A stretch of DNA of 64,000 nt from Bradyrhizobium sp. CCH5-F6 (GCF_001556045.1 NZ_LSIC01000194.1:46454-110453); one strand, 5' to 3'. Positions 8,220-19,140 are shown, numbered from the stretch's first letter. A program made the numbers and translations. The notes: generated by a model not told the origin, from the sequence alone.

Positions 8220-10136
8220 ATGCTCGACTTCCTCGAACTTGAGGAGACGGTCGGCCGGGCCTGGCATCGGATGATCGGCGGCACCGCGAGCTATCCGGTT
8301 TACGACGATCACGCGGTGACGCTTTCGGAGGTGAGGGGCCGGCTCGCGGTGATGTTCCGCGCGCTTGGCGGCGAGACCGGCGTTCAAATCGCCAGCGCAA
8401 GCGCGCGCCGGACGGGTCATCGTCTCGGCTGGCGGCAACGCATCGGCCTGGGCGACGAGCGGCTCGAGCAGCCCGGCCGTGACGCCGCAACCATCTTCCT
8501 GCCCGATCGTATCGCGATCTTTCCCGACCGGACCTTGAACGCAACCCTTTATCGCTGGCTGGCGGCATGGTTCGCCGCCGCGCCGATCGAAGCGATCGCG
8601 GAGATCGATCCGCTACGGCGGGATCTTCTGGTGTTGCGTCGGGCGAGCGAGACCGCTGTCTGGGTGCTCACGCAATTCCCTGGGCTCGTCGCCGACTACG
8701 CGCAGCTTGCCGCGGCCACCGCCGAGGCCCGGCCTCGTCGCTCCTTGCCGCGCGTCGAGCAAGAGATCGAGCAGATCGTCCTGGCCCTGCTCGGACCCGG
8801 AAGGGCGCCTCCAGGCAGATTGTGGCCGGCGATGATGGGGACGGGTCCGCTGCCGGACAAGGCGCCCCCGGGTTACCGTTCGATCCTGCCGTGTCCGCTC
8901 TGGGGCGATTGCTGGACGCGCGAGCTCTCGCCTGCACATGCGGACGAAGACGAATGCGCACCGGGTGCGGAGGCCGCGGCGAAGGACGATCGAAAGCGTT
9001 TCGCCGTCCGCGAGCGCGAGGACAATGTCAGTCGTCGCGATCCCTTCGTGCTCAACCGTTTCGAGAAGATCCTCGCGATGGCCGAGATGGTCAATGTCGA
9101 CCGCCCGGCTGATGACAGCGAGGACGAGGATGCGCGGAAGGCGGCCGACGATCTCGAGGAGATCACGCTCAGCCGCCGCAGCGGCAAGCCGGCGAGCCGG
9201 TTCAAATTCGATCTCGACCTGCCACCGGAGGCCCTCGACGCCTCGCGGCTGAATGCGGACATGACCTATCCCGAATGGGACTATCGCAGCGGTTCCTACC
9301 TGCGCGATCATTGTCGCGTGCTCGCCGGCGCGGCCCCTGAACGAGGCGAGAACTGGACGCCTGATGAGACCATGCGTCGGCACGTCCGCCAGGTACGCCG
9401 CCGCTTCGAGGCCTTGCGGCCGCGCCGCGAATTGATGCGCGCTCAGGCCGACGGCGATGAACTCGACCTCGATGCGCTCGTGCGGGCGAGATGCGATCTG
9501 CGCGCCGGCAGCAGCGGCGGTCTCGATCGCGTCCACATGGCGATGCGGCCGCAGGGGCACGATCTCGCCGTCACGCTGCTGGTCGACGTCTCGCTGTCGA
9601 CCGATGCCTGGGTCGACGGCTATCGCGTGCTCGACGTCGAGAAGGAAGCACTGCTCGTGCTCGCGCATGGGCTGTCGGCTTGCGGAGATCACCACAGCAT
9701 CCTGACCTTCACGTCGCGCCGGCGCTCATGGGTACGGCTCGAAGCCGTCAAGGCGTTCGGCGAGCCGATGAGCGGGGCGGTGGAGCGCCGCATCGGCGCG
9801 CTCAAGCCCGGCTATTATACGCGGATCGGCGCGGCGGTCCGCCACGCCGCGGCCGAGCTCGCCCGCCAGCCGCAACGCAAGAAGCTGCTACTCGTCCTCA
9901 CCGACGGCAAGCCGAACGACGTCGATCATTATGAAGGGCGCTTTGCGGTCGAAGACACCAGGAAATCCGTGCAGGAAGCGCGCCGGCTCGGCATTGCGGT
10001 CTTCGGCGTGACGATCGACGCGACGGCGCAAACGTACTTTCCGACGCTGTTCGGACGCGGTGGCTACGCCATCGTCGGGAACGTCAAGCGATTGCCCGTG
10101 GCACTGCCGGCGATCTACCGGCTGGTGGCGCATTGA
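8220..10136 (+). CDS. norD: NorD, von Willebrand factor A domain activator of NorB
   Basis: Cytoplasmic protein of 638 residues whose C-terminal third is a VWA domain. The metal-ion-dependent adhesion motif appears as LLVDVSLST near residue 455, and LTDGKPND near residue 561 supplies the later VWA acidic loop. The middle part is acidic and charged, as usual in NorD and CbbO-like proteins. NorD partners the AAA+ protein NorQ encoded just upstream in activating nitric oxide reductase. It closes the nor cluster; no nnrR regulator gene is present in the window. Confidence 0.92.
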   Translation: MLDFLELEETVGRAWHRMIGGTASYPVYDDHAVTLSEVRGRLAVMFRALGGETGVQIASASARRTGHRLGWRQRIGLGDERLEQPGRDAATIFLPDRIAIFPDRTLNATLYRWLAAWFAAAPIEAIAEIDPLRRDLLVLRRASETAVWVLTQFPGLVADYAQLAAATAEARPRRSLPRVEQEIEQIVLALLGPGRAPPGRLWPAMMGTGPLPDKAPPGYRSILPCPLWGDCWTRELSPAHADEDECAPGAEAAAKDDRKRFAVREREDNVSRRDPFVLNRFEKILAMAEMVNVDRPADDSEDEDARKAADDLEEITLSRRSGKPASRFKFDLDLPPEALDASRLNADMTYPEWDYRSGSYLRDHCRVLAGAAPERGENWTPDETMRRHVRQVRRRFEALRPRRELMRAQADGDELDLDALVRARCDLRAGSSGGLDRVHMAMRPQGHDLAVTLLVDVSLSTDAWVDGYRVLDVEKEALLVLAHGLSACGDHHSILTFTSRRRSWVRLEAVKAFGEPMSGAVERRIGALKPGYYTRIGAAVRHAAAELARQPQRKKLLLVLTDGKPNDVDHYEGRFAVEDTRKSVQEARRLGIAVFGVTIDATAQTYFPTLFGRGGYAIVGNVKRLPVALPAIYRLVAH

Positions 10137-10271
10137 GGCGGTAGAACATAACCTCGTGTGAATTGTTGCTCGGGAATTGGCTATGTGATCGAATGGCCGG
10201 ATGGATCAAAAGGCCAGGGTCGATCGCGGCAGCCGCGCGGCGATGCGCGGCGTCGTGAGAGGTTGAAGCGG

Positions 10272-11207
10272 ATGCTGATCACCTGCGGCGATGCCCTGAT
10301 CGATTTCGTGCCGACGCGAAACACGGAGGGACGCGAGGCCCTGATGCCCGCCGTCGGCGGCTCCTGCCTGAACGTCGCGATCGGCATGGCGCGGCTGGGC
10401 GCGCCGGCAGGCTTCGTCGGCGGCATCTCGACTGACCTTTTCGGACGGATGATCGCCGATCATGCCGCGGCCTCGCAGGTCGAGCTGGGTCTCGCCACGC
10501 GTAGCGATCACCAGACCACACTCGCCTTCGTCCGCATCGTCGCCGGCGAGTCGCATTATGCTTTCTACGATGCCGAGACCGCGACGCGGAACTGGACCTA
10601 CCGGCGCGGGACCATTCCCTTCGATACGGTCGAAGCCGTTCATGTCGGCTCGACCACGCTGGTCAACGATGACGGCGCGGCGCAGACGATGTCGCTGATC
10701 GGGGATGCGCGGACGCCGTCGACGATCTCCTTCGATCCAAATTGCCGGCCCAGCCTGGTCAACGACAAGTCGGCCTATCTCGCGCGCATGACCGAGTTTG
10801 CTGGAAGCGCTGACCTCGTCAAAATGTCGGAGATCGACTTTGCCTATCTCTTCGGCGAAGAGCCGTATCATAGGCGCGCGACCGCGCTGCTTGCACGGGG
10901 CACGAGCCTCGTCGTCATCACCCGCGGCAATCAAGGCGCCATTGCCTGGCACGTGGGGGCAGGGCAGATCGAGGTCACCGCGCCAAAGGTCGAGGTCGCC
11001 GACACCATCGGCGCCGGCGACAGCTTTCAGGCGGCGCTGCTGTTCGCCCTGCACAAGCAGGAGCGCATCGCTCGGCCGCGACTAAAGGACATCGGGGCGG
11101 ACGAGCTCCGCCGCGCACTGTCCTTTGCCGCCAATTGCGCAGCCCTGACCTGCACCCGTCCGGGCGCCGATCCTCCCTGGAGCAGCGAGATCACATGGAG
11201 TCCGTAG
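10272..11207 (+). CDS. PfkB-family carbohydrate kinase (fructokinase-like)
   Basis: Ribokinase-fold sugar kinase of 311 residues. The N-terminal GDALIDFVPT and GGSCLNVAIGMARLG are the usual PfkB sugar-site segments, and the C-terminal DTIGAGDSFQAALL carries the catalytic Asp with the anion-hole GAGD near residue 247. The start ATG at 10272 aligns with the typical family beginning MLITCGD; reading from 10158 would add 38 unlikely residues. It is separated from norD by 135 bases with no evident signal, and it ends 12 bases before a convergent LysR gene. The sugar is probably fructose or a related keto-sugar, but sequence alone does not decide this. Confidence 0.85.
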   Translation: MLITCGDALIDFVPTRNTEGREALMPAVGGSCLNVAIGMARLGAPAGFVGGISTDLFGRMIADHAAASQVELGLATRSDHQTTLAFVRIVAGESHYAFYDAETATRNWTYRRGTIPFDTVEAVHVGSTTLVNDDGAAQTMSLIGDARTPSTISFDPNCRPSLVNDKSAYLARMTEFAGSADLVKMSEIDFAYLFGEEPYHRRATALLARGTSLVVITRGNQGAIAWHVGAGQIEVTAPKVEVADTIGAGDSFQAALLFALHKQERIARPRLKDIGADELRRALSFAANCAALTCTRPGADPPWSSEITWSP

Positions 11208-11219
11208 GGGAGAGCCGCC

Positions 11220-12113
11220 TTACAGGCGGGCGACCACTTTCTCGGCGCATTTGAGAAAGGTTCGGATCAACGGGCTCTGTGAGTCACGCCGCCAGCATAC
11301 CGCAATGTCGATGGAGTCGGTTGCATCCCGCAGCGGCCGAAACACGATGCCACGCGGCGCACCGAGCTTGGCGCAGGCGGGCAGGATCGCGAACCCTTCG
11401 CCGGCCAGCACGAGGCTCATCGCCGAATGCACGGTCTCCACTCGGCTGGCAATCGGCATCACCACCTGATGTCGCCGCAGCAACGCCGTCACCGCAGAGG
11501 AGGCGGCATCCTGGTCGGGCCGCGGCAGCGCGATCAACGGGCGGCCGTGCAATTTGGCCATCGGCACCGCGCCGAGGCGGGAGAGGGGCGACCGGATCGG
11601 CATCGCCAGCATGAGACGTTGCGCGCCGACCCGCGCCACCTGGATCTCGGGATGGTTGATCGCCGGCATGCACAGTGCGACCGTGACGCTGCGGTCGAGC
11701 AGTCGCGTCTCGCGCGTCGATGCGCTGAGCTCGGCGAAGTCGAGGTCGACGCCGGGAATGGCCCGTCGCAACTCCGGGATCAGGCGCGGCAGCACCGCGT
11801 TCGCCAGTGCGAACATGTATCCGACCGAGATCCGTCCGCGCTTTCCGGCCGCGACCGCGCGCGCGGCTTCGACGCCGTCGGCTGCCAGCGCCAGCGCCTC
11901 GCCGGCACGTGCCAGCAGGGCCTGGCCGGCCTCGGTCAGGTCCATGCCGCGCGTGCCGCGGCGGAACAGCGGCGCGCCGACTTCGGCCTCGAGCTTGCGG
12001 ATCTGCACCGAGAGCGGTGGCTGCGCCATCCGCAGCCGCTCGGCGGCCTTGCCCACGCTGCGCGCTTCGGCGACGGCGACGAAATAGCGGAGCCGGCGAA
12101 GATCCATTGGCAT
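11220..12113 (-). CDS. LysR-family transcriptional regulator
   Basis: DNA-binding regulator of 297 residues. The N-terminal winged helix-turn-helix is seen as LRRLRYFVAVAEARSVGKAAERL followed by QPPLSVQIRKLE (given here as two short stretches), and the rest resembles a LysR effector domain. The start may be ATG 12113 or ATG 12107; neither has a strong ribosome site. It is divergent from the amidase and peptide-type importer, which it probably controls. A dyad-like stretch at 12112-12131 (ATACCC then GGGAT) overlaps the start codon and could be its autoregulatory site. The inducer is unknown. Confidence 0.87.
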   Translation of the reverse strand: MPMDLRRLRYFVAVAEARSVGKAAERLRMAQPPLSVQIRKLEAEVGAPLFRRGTRGMDLTEAGQALLARAGEALALAADGVEAARAVAAGKRGRISVGYMFALANAVLPRLIPELRRAIPGVDLDFAELSASTRETRLLDRSVTVALCMPAINHPEIQVARVGAQRLMLAMPIRSPLSRLGAVPMAKLHGRPLIALPRPDQDAASSAVTALLRRHQVVMPIASRVETVHSAMSLVLAGEGFAILPACAKLGAPRGIVFRPLRDATDSIDIAVCWRRDSQSPLIRTFLKCAEKVVARL

Positions 12114-12225
12114 ACCCAAAACATATGGGATGACGACAAAAATTGTATTGGACGGCGAGTTAACAAGGCTGTCATTCTTGCTGTCAATGTCTTCGGGCCA
12201 ATGGCGGCCCGCTTCGGAGTGCGAT

Positions 12226-13653
12226 GTGACCATGAATGGCGATCCCTGTCGCTTGTCCGCAACCGAGCTGCGCGGCCTCATCGCCGGAAAGCGGATTTCG
12301 CCAGTCGAGATCGTCCGAGCCGTTCTCGCGCGTGCCGAGGCGCTCCAGCCCGAGCTCAACTGTTTCATCACCCTGTGCGGCGATGAGGCGATGGCTGCGG
12401 CGCGCGAAGCCGAGCGCAAGGTGATGGCCGGCGAACCGCTCGGCCTGCTGCACGGCATCCCCGTCACCGTCAAGGACATCGTCAACACCAGGGACGTCAA
12501 GACCACCTTCGGGGCCGTTCCCTACAAGGACAATGTGCCGAACGAGGACGCTGTGGCGGTGGCGCGACTGCGTGCGCAAGGCGCGATCCTGATCGGCAAG
12601 ACCACGACGCCGGAATTCGGCAGCAAGTGCCTCACCGACTCGCCCCTGTTCGGTCGTACCCGCAATGCGTGGGACGCACGCCGGTCCTCCGGCGGCTCCA
12701 GCGGCGGCGCAGCGGTTGCCGTTGCCAGCGGCATCGCGCCGCTTGCCATCGCGACGGATGGCGGGGGCTCGACTCGGATACCGGCCGCCTGCAATGGCGT
12801 GGTGGGCTTGAAGCAGAGCAACGGCGTCATCCCGCACAGCCAGGCGCTGGATGCGTTCGGCAACCAGACCTATGTCACGCCGACCACCCGTACCGTCGCC
12901 GACACCGCGCTGATGATGCAGGCGATGGCCGGCGAGGATGCCTGCGATCCCTGGTCGATCGGCGTTCCCGCGCCCGATTTCGTCGGCACGGCCGCCCCGC
13001 GCGGCGATCTGCGCGGGCAGAGGATCCTGTACTGCCTGACGCCGCCGGGCCGTCCGGTGTCCACTGACGTCGCCGCCACTTTCAAGGCGAGCCTCGACCG
13101 GCTGGCGAGCCTTGGCGCAGAGCTGGAGGAATTCCCCGGCGACGGTTTCGACGTTGAGCCGATCTGGCGTGCCATCAACCACACGGTCTGGCGCACGCGC
13201 TTCGCAAAGCTGGCGACCGAGCACAAGGACGAGCTGAGCGAAGCCTTCCTCAAGCAGCTTGCGCTCGCCACCGAGGTCAGCGGCGTGGACTACCAGGAAG
13301 CGATGTTCGCGCGCACCGCGCTGTTCAGGCGGGTGCAATCGCTGCTTGCGCGCGGGCACCTGCTGGCGATGCCGACGCTGACGCGCACCGCGTTGCCGAT
13401 CGAGCAGGACCTGTTCGGCACCATCGAGATCGACGGCAAGCATTTCGACAGTGTCCGGCCGCACTGGTTCCCATGGACCATGCCGTTCAACATGACCGGC
13501 CATCCCGCCGTGAGCCTGCCCAGCGGCTTCGGCCGCGACGGTCTGCCGATCGGGCTTCAGCTCGTCGGCCGCTTCCGCGCCGACGCGGAACTGCTGCGTG
13601 TGAGCGCGCTGTTCGAGGCCTCGCACGATCTTCTCTCGCGTTGGCCCGCTTGA
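12226..13653 (+). CDS. amidase (amidase signature family)
   Basis: Amidase-signature hydrolase of 475 residues. The catalytic Lys is in VTVKDI near residue 84. The Gly/Ser signature starts GGSSGGAAVAVASG near residue 155, and DGGGSTRIPA supplies the nucleophilic Ser of the Ser-cisSer-Lys triad. The start is uncertain by two codons: GTG at 12226 has GGAG six bases upstream, while ATG at 12232 is 12 bases away from it. The gene sits between a LysR regulator and a peptide/amide-type ABC importer, so it probably hydrolyses an imported amide. A glutamyl-tRNA amidotransferase GatA role is unlikely since gatB and gatC are absent here. Confidence 0.87.
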   Translation: MTMNGDPCRLSATELRGLIAGKRISPVEIVRAVLARAEALQPELNCFITLCGDEAMAAAREAERKVMAGEPLGLLHGIPVTVKDIVNTRDVKTTFGAVPYKDNVPNEDAVAVARLRAQGAILIGKTTTPEFGSKCLTDSPLFGRTRNAWDARRSSGGSSGGAAVAVASGIAPLAIATDGGGSTRIPAACNGVVGLKQSNGVIPHSQALDAFGNQTYVTPTTRTVADTALMMQAMAGEDACDPWSIGVPAPDFVGTAAPRGDLRGQRILYCLTPPGRPVSTDVAATFKASLDRLASLGAELEEFPGDGFDVEPIWRAINHTVWRTRFAKLATEHKDELSEAFLKQLALATEVSGVDYQEAMFARTALFRRVQSLLARGHLLAMPTLTRTALPIEQDLFGTIEIDGKHFDSVRPHWFPWTMPFNMTGHPAVSLPSGFGRDGLPIGLQLVGRFRADAELLRVSALFEASHDLLSRWPA

Positions 13654-13663
13654 GGAGAGGAGC

Positions 13664-13741
13664 ATGCAGCAAAGAGCTTGCCTCAGGCGTCCGGACATGT
13701 TGATCGTGCTGGGGTTGAGCCCTGAAGCCGAGCGCGCATGA
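13664..13741 (+). CDS. 25-codon ORF with strong ribosome site, coupled to dppB
   Basis: A short ORF (MQQRACLRRP...) starts eight bases after the amidase stop region and is preceded by GAGGAGAGG, the strongest ribosome-binding sequence in this operon. Its stop TGA overlaps the permease ATG as ATGA. The permease has no good ribosome site of its own and cannot be extended upstream because of an in-frame TGA at 13723-13725. The peptide may therefore serve only to bring ribosomes to the permease start. No conserved motif is recognised; translation is inferred from the signals. Confidence 0.4.
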   Translation: MQQRACLRRPDMLIVLGLSPEAERA

Positions 13742-14688
13742 GCGTCTTTCTCCTCCGACGTCTGTTGACCTTGTTGGCGACGCTGGTCGGCGCCTCTCTC
13801 ATCATCTTTCTGGTGCTCGACGCGCTTCCTGGCAACGCCGCGCAGATGCTGATGGGCGCCGATGCCTCGGCGGACGCGGTCCGCGCGCTCACCGTCAAGC
13901 TCGGGCTCGACCAGCCCTTGGCCGTCCGTTATCTGCAATGGATCAAGGGACTTCTCTCCGGCGATCTCGGCAACAGCTACGTCTACGGCACGCCGGTCGC
14001 CAGCCTGATCGCGGAGCGGCTGGTGCTGACCATTCCGCTCGCGATCATGGCCATGACCATCACGGTGACGCTGGCGCTCTCCGCCGGCATCTACACCGCC
14101 GCCAATCACAACAAGCTCGGCGACGTCGGCGTGATGTCGTTGACCCAGGTGGGCATCGCGTTGCCGAACTTCTGGTTCGCGATCCTCCTGGTGCTGTTGT
14201 TCTCGGTGCGGCTGCAATGGCTCTCGGCGGGCGGTTTTGCCAGCTGGGAGGACGGCATCTGGCCGGGGATCAAGTCGCTGCTGCTGCCGGCGATCTCGCT
14301 TGCGGTGGTGCAGGCCGCCATCCTCGCGCGGGTCACGCGCTCGGCGGTGCTGGAAGTGTTGCGCGAAGACTTCGTCCGCACGGCGCGTGCAAAGGGGCTC
14401 GGCAAGCGCGAGGTGCTGTGGCGCCATGTGCTGCGCAACGCGATGATCCCGGTCATGACGGTGATGGGGCTGCAATTCGCCAACCTGCTGGCCGGCACCA
14501 TCGTGATCGAGAACGTGTTCTACCTGCCGGGCCTCGGCCGGCTGATCTTCCAGTCGATTGCCAACCGCGACCTGATCGTGGTGCGCAATTGCGTGATGCT
14601 GCTCGCCGCCATGGTCGTCATCGTCAATTTCGTGGTCGATGTGCTCTATGCCGCCATCGATCCCCGCATCAAGGTCCACGACCTGTGA
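13738..14688 (+). CDS. peptide/amide ABC transporter permease (DppB type)
   Basis: Inner-membrane permease of 316 residues in the DppB/OppB family. The N-terminal VFLLRRLLTLLATLVGASLI helix and the VDALPGNAA-like segment after it are typical. The EAA cytoplasmic loop appears around EVLREDFVRTARAKGLGKRE. Six membrane helices are expected. The start overlaps the stop of a 25-codon ORF, and the stop overlaps the next permease as GTGA, so the three are translated in series. It should pair with the following DppC-type permease. Confidence 0.9.
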   Translation: MSVFLLRRLLTLLATLVGASLIIFLVLDALPGNAAQMLMGADASADAVRALTVKLGLDQPLAVRYLQWIKGLLSGDLGNSYVYGTPVASLIAERLVLTIPLAIMAMTITVTLALSAGIYTAANHNKLGDVGVMSLTQVGIALPNFWFAILLVLLFSVRLQWLSAGGFASWEDGIWPGIKSLLLPAISLAVVQAAILARVTRSAVLEVLREDFVRTARAKGLGKREVLWRHVLRNAMIPVMTVMGLQFANLLAGTIVIENVFYLPGLGRLIFQSIANRDLIVVRNCVMLLAAMVVIVNFVVDVLYAAIDPRIKVHDL

Positions 14689-15572
14689 GCGCGCCCCTGA
14701 CCATTGACGCACCGATCGCAACGCGGCCGCTCCCGGCCCGGACGTTCTGGCGCCGCGCGTTGCGCCATCGCAGCTTCGTACTCGGCGGCACGCTGACGCT
14801 GCTGGTGGTCGCCTCGGCGCTGCTGTCGCTGGTGTGGACTCCGTGGTCGCCCTATGAGATCGACATCGCCTCGAAGCTCCGGCCGCCGTCTTCGTCGCAT
14901 TGGCTCGGCACCGACTCCTTCGGCCGGGACGTCGTCTCGCTGCTCCTTGCGGGGGCGCGCTCCACCATCATGGTCGGCATCATTGCCGTGAGCATAGGTC
15001 TGACCTTCGGCGTCTGTCTCGGCCTGACGGCCTCGGCCAAGCGCGGCTGGACCGAAGAGATCATCATGCGGTTCGCCGATTTCAGCTTCGCCTTTCCGGC
15101 GGTGCTCTCCGCGATCATGCTCGCCGCGGTGGCGGGGCCGGGCATGGTGACCTCAATCGTCGCAATCGGCATCTTCCAGATCCCGACGCTGACGCGGCTG
15201 ACGCGCGGCTCGGCCAATGCGATCTGGGCGCGCGAATTCGTGCTAGCGGCACGCGCTGCGGGCAAGGGACGCTTCCGCATCACGATCGAGCACGTCCTGC
15301 CCAACATCCTGTCGATCCTGATCGTGCAGGTCACGATCCAGTTCGCGCTCGCCATTCTCGCCGAGGCTGCGCTGTCCTATCTCGGCCTCGGCACCCAGCC
15401 GCCGCAGCCGTCCTGGGGCCGGATGCTGAACGATGCGCAGACGCTGCTGTTCCAATCCCCGATGCTCGCCGTTTATCCCGGCGTTGCGATCGCGATCGCG
15501 GTGCTCGGCCTCAATCTCCTCGGAGACGGATTGCGCGATCTGCTCGATCCCAGACTGGCGCGGGAGCGGTGA
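14685..15572 (+). CDS. peptide/amide ABC transporter permease (DppC type)
   Basis: Second permease subunit, 295 residues, DppC/OppC family. It starts at a GTG overlapping the stop of the first permease (GTGA). After a basic N-terminus and a first helix comes HWLGTDSFGRDVVSLLLAGAR, the hallmark loop of DppC proteins (key residues Gly-Thr-Asp and Gly-Arg-Asp). The EAA loop is recognisable in EFVLAARAAGKGRFRI. The two permeases form the channel driven by the ATPases encoded next. Confidence 0.9.
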   Translation: MSAPLTIDAPIATRPLPARTFWRRALRHRSFVLGGTLTLLVVASALLSLVWTPWSPYEIDIASKLRPPSSSHWLGTDSFGRDVVSLLLAGARSTIMVGIIAVSIGLTFGVCLGLTASAKRGWTEEIIMRFADFSFAFPAVLSAIMLAAVAGPGMVTSIVAIGIFQIPTLTRLTRGSANAIWAREFVLAARAAGKGRFRITIEHVLPNILSILIVQVTIQFALAILAEAALSYLGLGTQPPQPSWGRMLNDAQTLLFQSPMLAVYPGVAIAIAVLGLNLLGDGLRDLLDPRLARER

Positions 15573-15574
15573 TC

Positions 15575-16584
15575 ATGGGCGAGCGTCCGACCATGCCGCT
15601 GATCGAAGTCAGCAATCTCGGCGTCCGGCTCAACACCAGCCGCGGGCCGGCACAGGCCGTGCGCGGCGTCAGCTTTACTTTGAAGCGCGGCGAGACGCTG
15701 GGGCTCGTCGGCGAGTCCGGCTGCGGCAAGTCGGTCACGGCACTCTCGCTGATGGGCCTCTTGCCGGACAGCGCGGTCGTCAGCGGCAGCATCAGGCTGG
15801 ATGGCGATGAACTCGTCGGACTTTCTGACGCCGACTATTGCCGTCTGCGCGGCAACCGCATCAGCATGATCTTCCAGGAGCCGATGACCGCGCTCAATCC
15901 GATGCACACGATCGGCCATCAGGTGGCCGAACCGCTGCGGCGTCACAAGAACTACTCGGCCTCGCAGGCCCGGCGCGAGACGATCGCGTTGCTCGACCGC
16001 GTCGGGTTGCCTGATCCGGCGCGGCGCGTCGATGCCTATCCGCACCAGTTCTCCGGCGGCCAGCGCCAGCGCATCACGATTGCCATGGCACTCGCCTGCG
16101 AGCCGGACCTGTTGATCGCGGACGAGCCGACCACCGCACTCGACGTCACCATCCAGGGCCAGATCCTCGACCTCATCGCCGATCTCGTCGAGGAGCGCGG
16201 CATGTCGATGATCCTGATCTCGCACGATCTCGGCGTCATCGCCGAGAACGTGCAGCGGATGATGGTCATGTATGGCGGCGCCGTCGTCGAGAGCGGGCCG
16301 ACCGACGAGGTGTTCCGCCGCATGGGACATCCCTACACGCAGGGCCTGTTCCGCGCCCGGCCGAAGCTCGGCGCGCGCAAGGGAACGCGGCTGACGACCA
16401 TCCCAGGCACGGTGCCGGAGCTCGCCGATCTGCCTTCCGGCTGCACCTTCTCCGATCGCTGCCCGCTCGTGATCGACCCGTGCCGCGCCGCGCTGCCGCA
16501 GGTGGTGGAGGTCGGACCTCGCCATGGCGTGCGCTGCATCAGGACAGATGTCTCGATGGCCGAAAACGTCGGGGCGCTGACCGC

Positions 16585-16588
<4 letters not shown>
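15575..16588 (+). CDS. peptide/amide ABC transporter ATP-binding protein (DppD type)
   Basis: ATPase of 337 residues with Walker A GESGCGKS near residue 45, signature SGGQRQR and Walker [13 protein letters not shown]. The C-terminus has the cysteine-bearing oligopeptide/dipeptide domain, [14 protein letters not shown], which in relatives holds an Fe-S cluster. The ATG at 15575 is preceded by CGGGAG; a second ATG six codons later is possible. The stop overlaps the next ATPase as ATGA. The pair of DppD/DppF-like ATPases is the normal arrangement for nickel/peptide-family importers. Confidence 0.92.
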
Positions 16589-17589
<1,001 letters not shown>

Positions 17590-17643
17590 TGTCCACCGCG
17601 GAATTGGCATAGGCTGAAACGTCAGCAGGCCGGGGAGTTACAC

Positions 17644-19140
17644 ATGTTGAGGAAACTATCGATCGTCGCCTTCGCCGCCGCACTCGCCGCAGCGCCTTTG
17701 CCGGTATCGGCGCAGTCCAAGAAGGACAGCGTCGTCATGGCGATGGCACTGGAGCCGCCGGGCCTTGATCCCACCAATGCCGCCGCCGCCGCGATCGCCG
17801 AGGTCACGCTCTACAACATCTACGAGACCCTGACCAAGATCAACGAAGACGGCTCGGTCTCGCCGCTGCTGGCCGAGAGCTGGACCGCATCGCCCGATCT
17901 GAAGACCTACACCTTCAAGCTGCGCAAGGGCGTCAAATTCCACAACGGCGAGCCGTTCGATTCCGCAGCGGTGAAGTTCTCGTTCGAGCGCAACGCCGCG
18001 CCGACCAGCACCAACAAGGACAAGAGCCTGTTCCAGGCCTTCGCGAAGGTCGATGCACCCGACGCCGACACCGTCGTGATCACCCTGAAATATGGCGAGC
18101 CGAACCTGCCGTTCCTGCTCGGGCAGGCGAGCGGCTCGATCGTCGAGCCGAAGAGCGCCTCAACCAATGTCACGCAGCCGGTCGGCACCGGGCCCTATCA
18201 GTTAGGAGCCTGGGCCAAGGGCTCTTCGATCACGCTGTCCAAATGGGCCGACTACCGCAACGCCGCTGCGGTCAAGCTGTCGAAGGTGACGATCCGTTTC
18301 ATCTCCGAACCGGCGGCGCAGACCGCCGCCCTGCTGTCGGGTGACGTCGATGCGTTCCCGCGCGTTGCCGCCCAGCGTGCGATCGCGCAGTTCAAGGCCG
18401 ATCCGCGCTTCAACGTCCAGGTAGGCGGCTCCAGGGCCAAGACCATCGTCGGCATCAACCATCGCAAGAAGCCGCTGGACGACGTTCGCGTCCGCCGCGC
18501 CATCCTCGCCGCGATCGACCGCAAGGCGATCATCGACGGCGCCGTCGATGGTTTCGGCACGCCGATCGGCAGCTTCTACGTGCCGGGCGCGCTGGGCTTC
18601 GTCGACACCACCGGCATCAACCCCTACGATCCCGAGAAGGCCAAGAAGCTGCTCGCCGAGGCCGGCGTCACCACCCCGCTCGAGCTCTCGCTCAAGCTGC
18701 CGCCGCCGTCCTATGCGCGGCAGGGCGGCGAGATCGTCGCAGCCCAGCTCGCCAAGGTCGGCATCGTCGCCAAGATCGAGAACGTCGAATGGGCGCAATG
18801 GCTCTCGCAGGTGTTCGCGCCCAACGGCCCGCACAATTTCGATCTCACCATCGTCAGCCATGTCGAGCCGTTCGATCTCGTCAAGGTCACCGAGCCGGAC
18901 TATTATCTCGGCTACAACAACGAGACCTTCAATGCGCTCTACAAGCAGATCGTCTCGACGCCGGACGAGGCTGCCCGCGCCAAACTGCTCGGCGACGCGC
19001 AGCGCATGCTCGCGACCGACGCCGTCTCCGCTTATCTCTACCAGCCGCAGCTGATCACCATCACCAACAAGAAGCTGAAGGGCGTCTGGAAGGACGTGCC
19101 GCAATACGAGAACGATTTCTCGACCTGGTATTGGGAGTAG
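17644..19140 (+). CDS. peptide/amide ABC transporter substrate-binding protein (family 5)
   Basis: Periplasmic solute-binding protein of 498 residues, SBP_bac_5 family (DppA/OppA type). Residues 1 to about 24 are a signal peptide (MLRKLSIVAFAAAL, cleavage near SAQS). The family pattern PLLAESWTASPDLKTYTFKL and the following KGVKFHNGEPF are clear. The ATG follows GGGGAG. It is the last gene of the importer operon and is followed closely by a strong terminator. A high-affinity ligand cannot be named; the neighbouring amidase suggests amide-bearing compounds. Confidence 0.92.
   Translation: MLRKLSIVAFAAALAAAPLPVSAQSKKDSVVMAMALEPPGLDPTNAAAAAIAEVTLYNIYETLTKINEDGSVSPLLAESWTASPDLKTYTFKLRKGVKFHNGEPFDSAAVKFSFERNAAPTSTNKDKSLFQAFAKVDAPDADTVVITLKYGEPNLPFLLGQASGSIVEPKSASTNVTQPVGTGPYQLGAWAKGSSITLSKWADYRNAAAVKLSKVTIRFISEPAAQTAALLSGDVDAFPRVAAQRAIAQFKADPRFNVQVGGSRAKTIVGINHRKKPLDDVRVRRAILAAIDRKAIIDGAVDGFGTPIGSFYVPGALGFVDTTGINPYDPEKAKKLLAEAGVTTPLELSLKLPPPSYARQGGEIVAAQLAKVGIVAKIENVEWAQWLSQVFAPNGPHNFDLTIVSHVEPFDLVKVTEPDYYLGYNNETFNALYKQIVSTPDEAARAKLLGDAQRMLATDAVSAYLYQPQLITITNKKLKGVWKDVPQYENDFSTWYWE

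Noticed and set aside
12184..14721. Open frame of 845 codons on the minus strand across amidase and dppB
   Set aside because: It spans two unrelated genes and the gap between them, and its product is a low-complexity His/Asp/Arg/Gln mixture without any recognisable domain.
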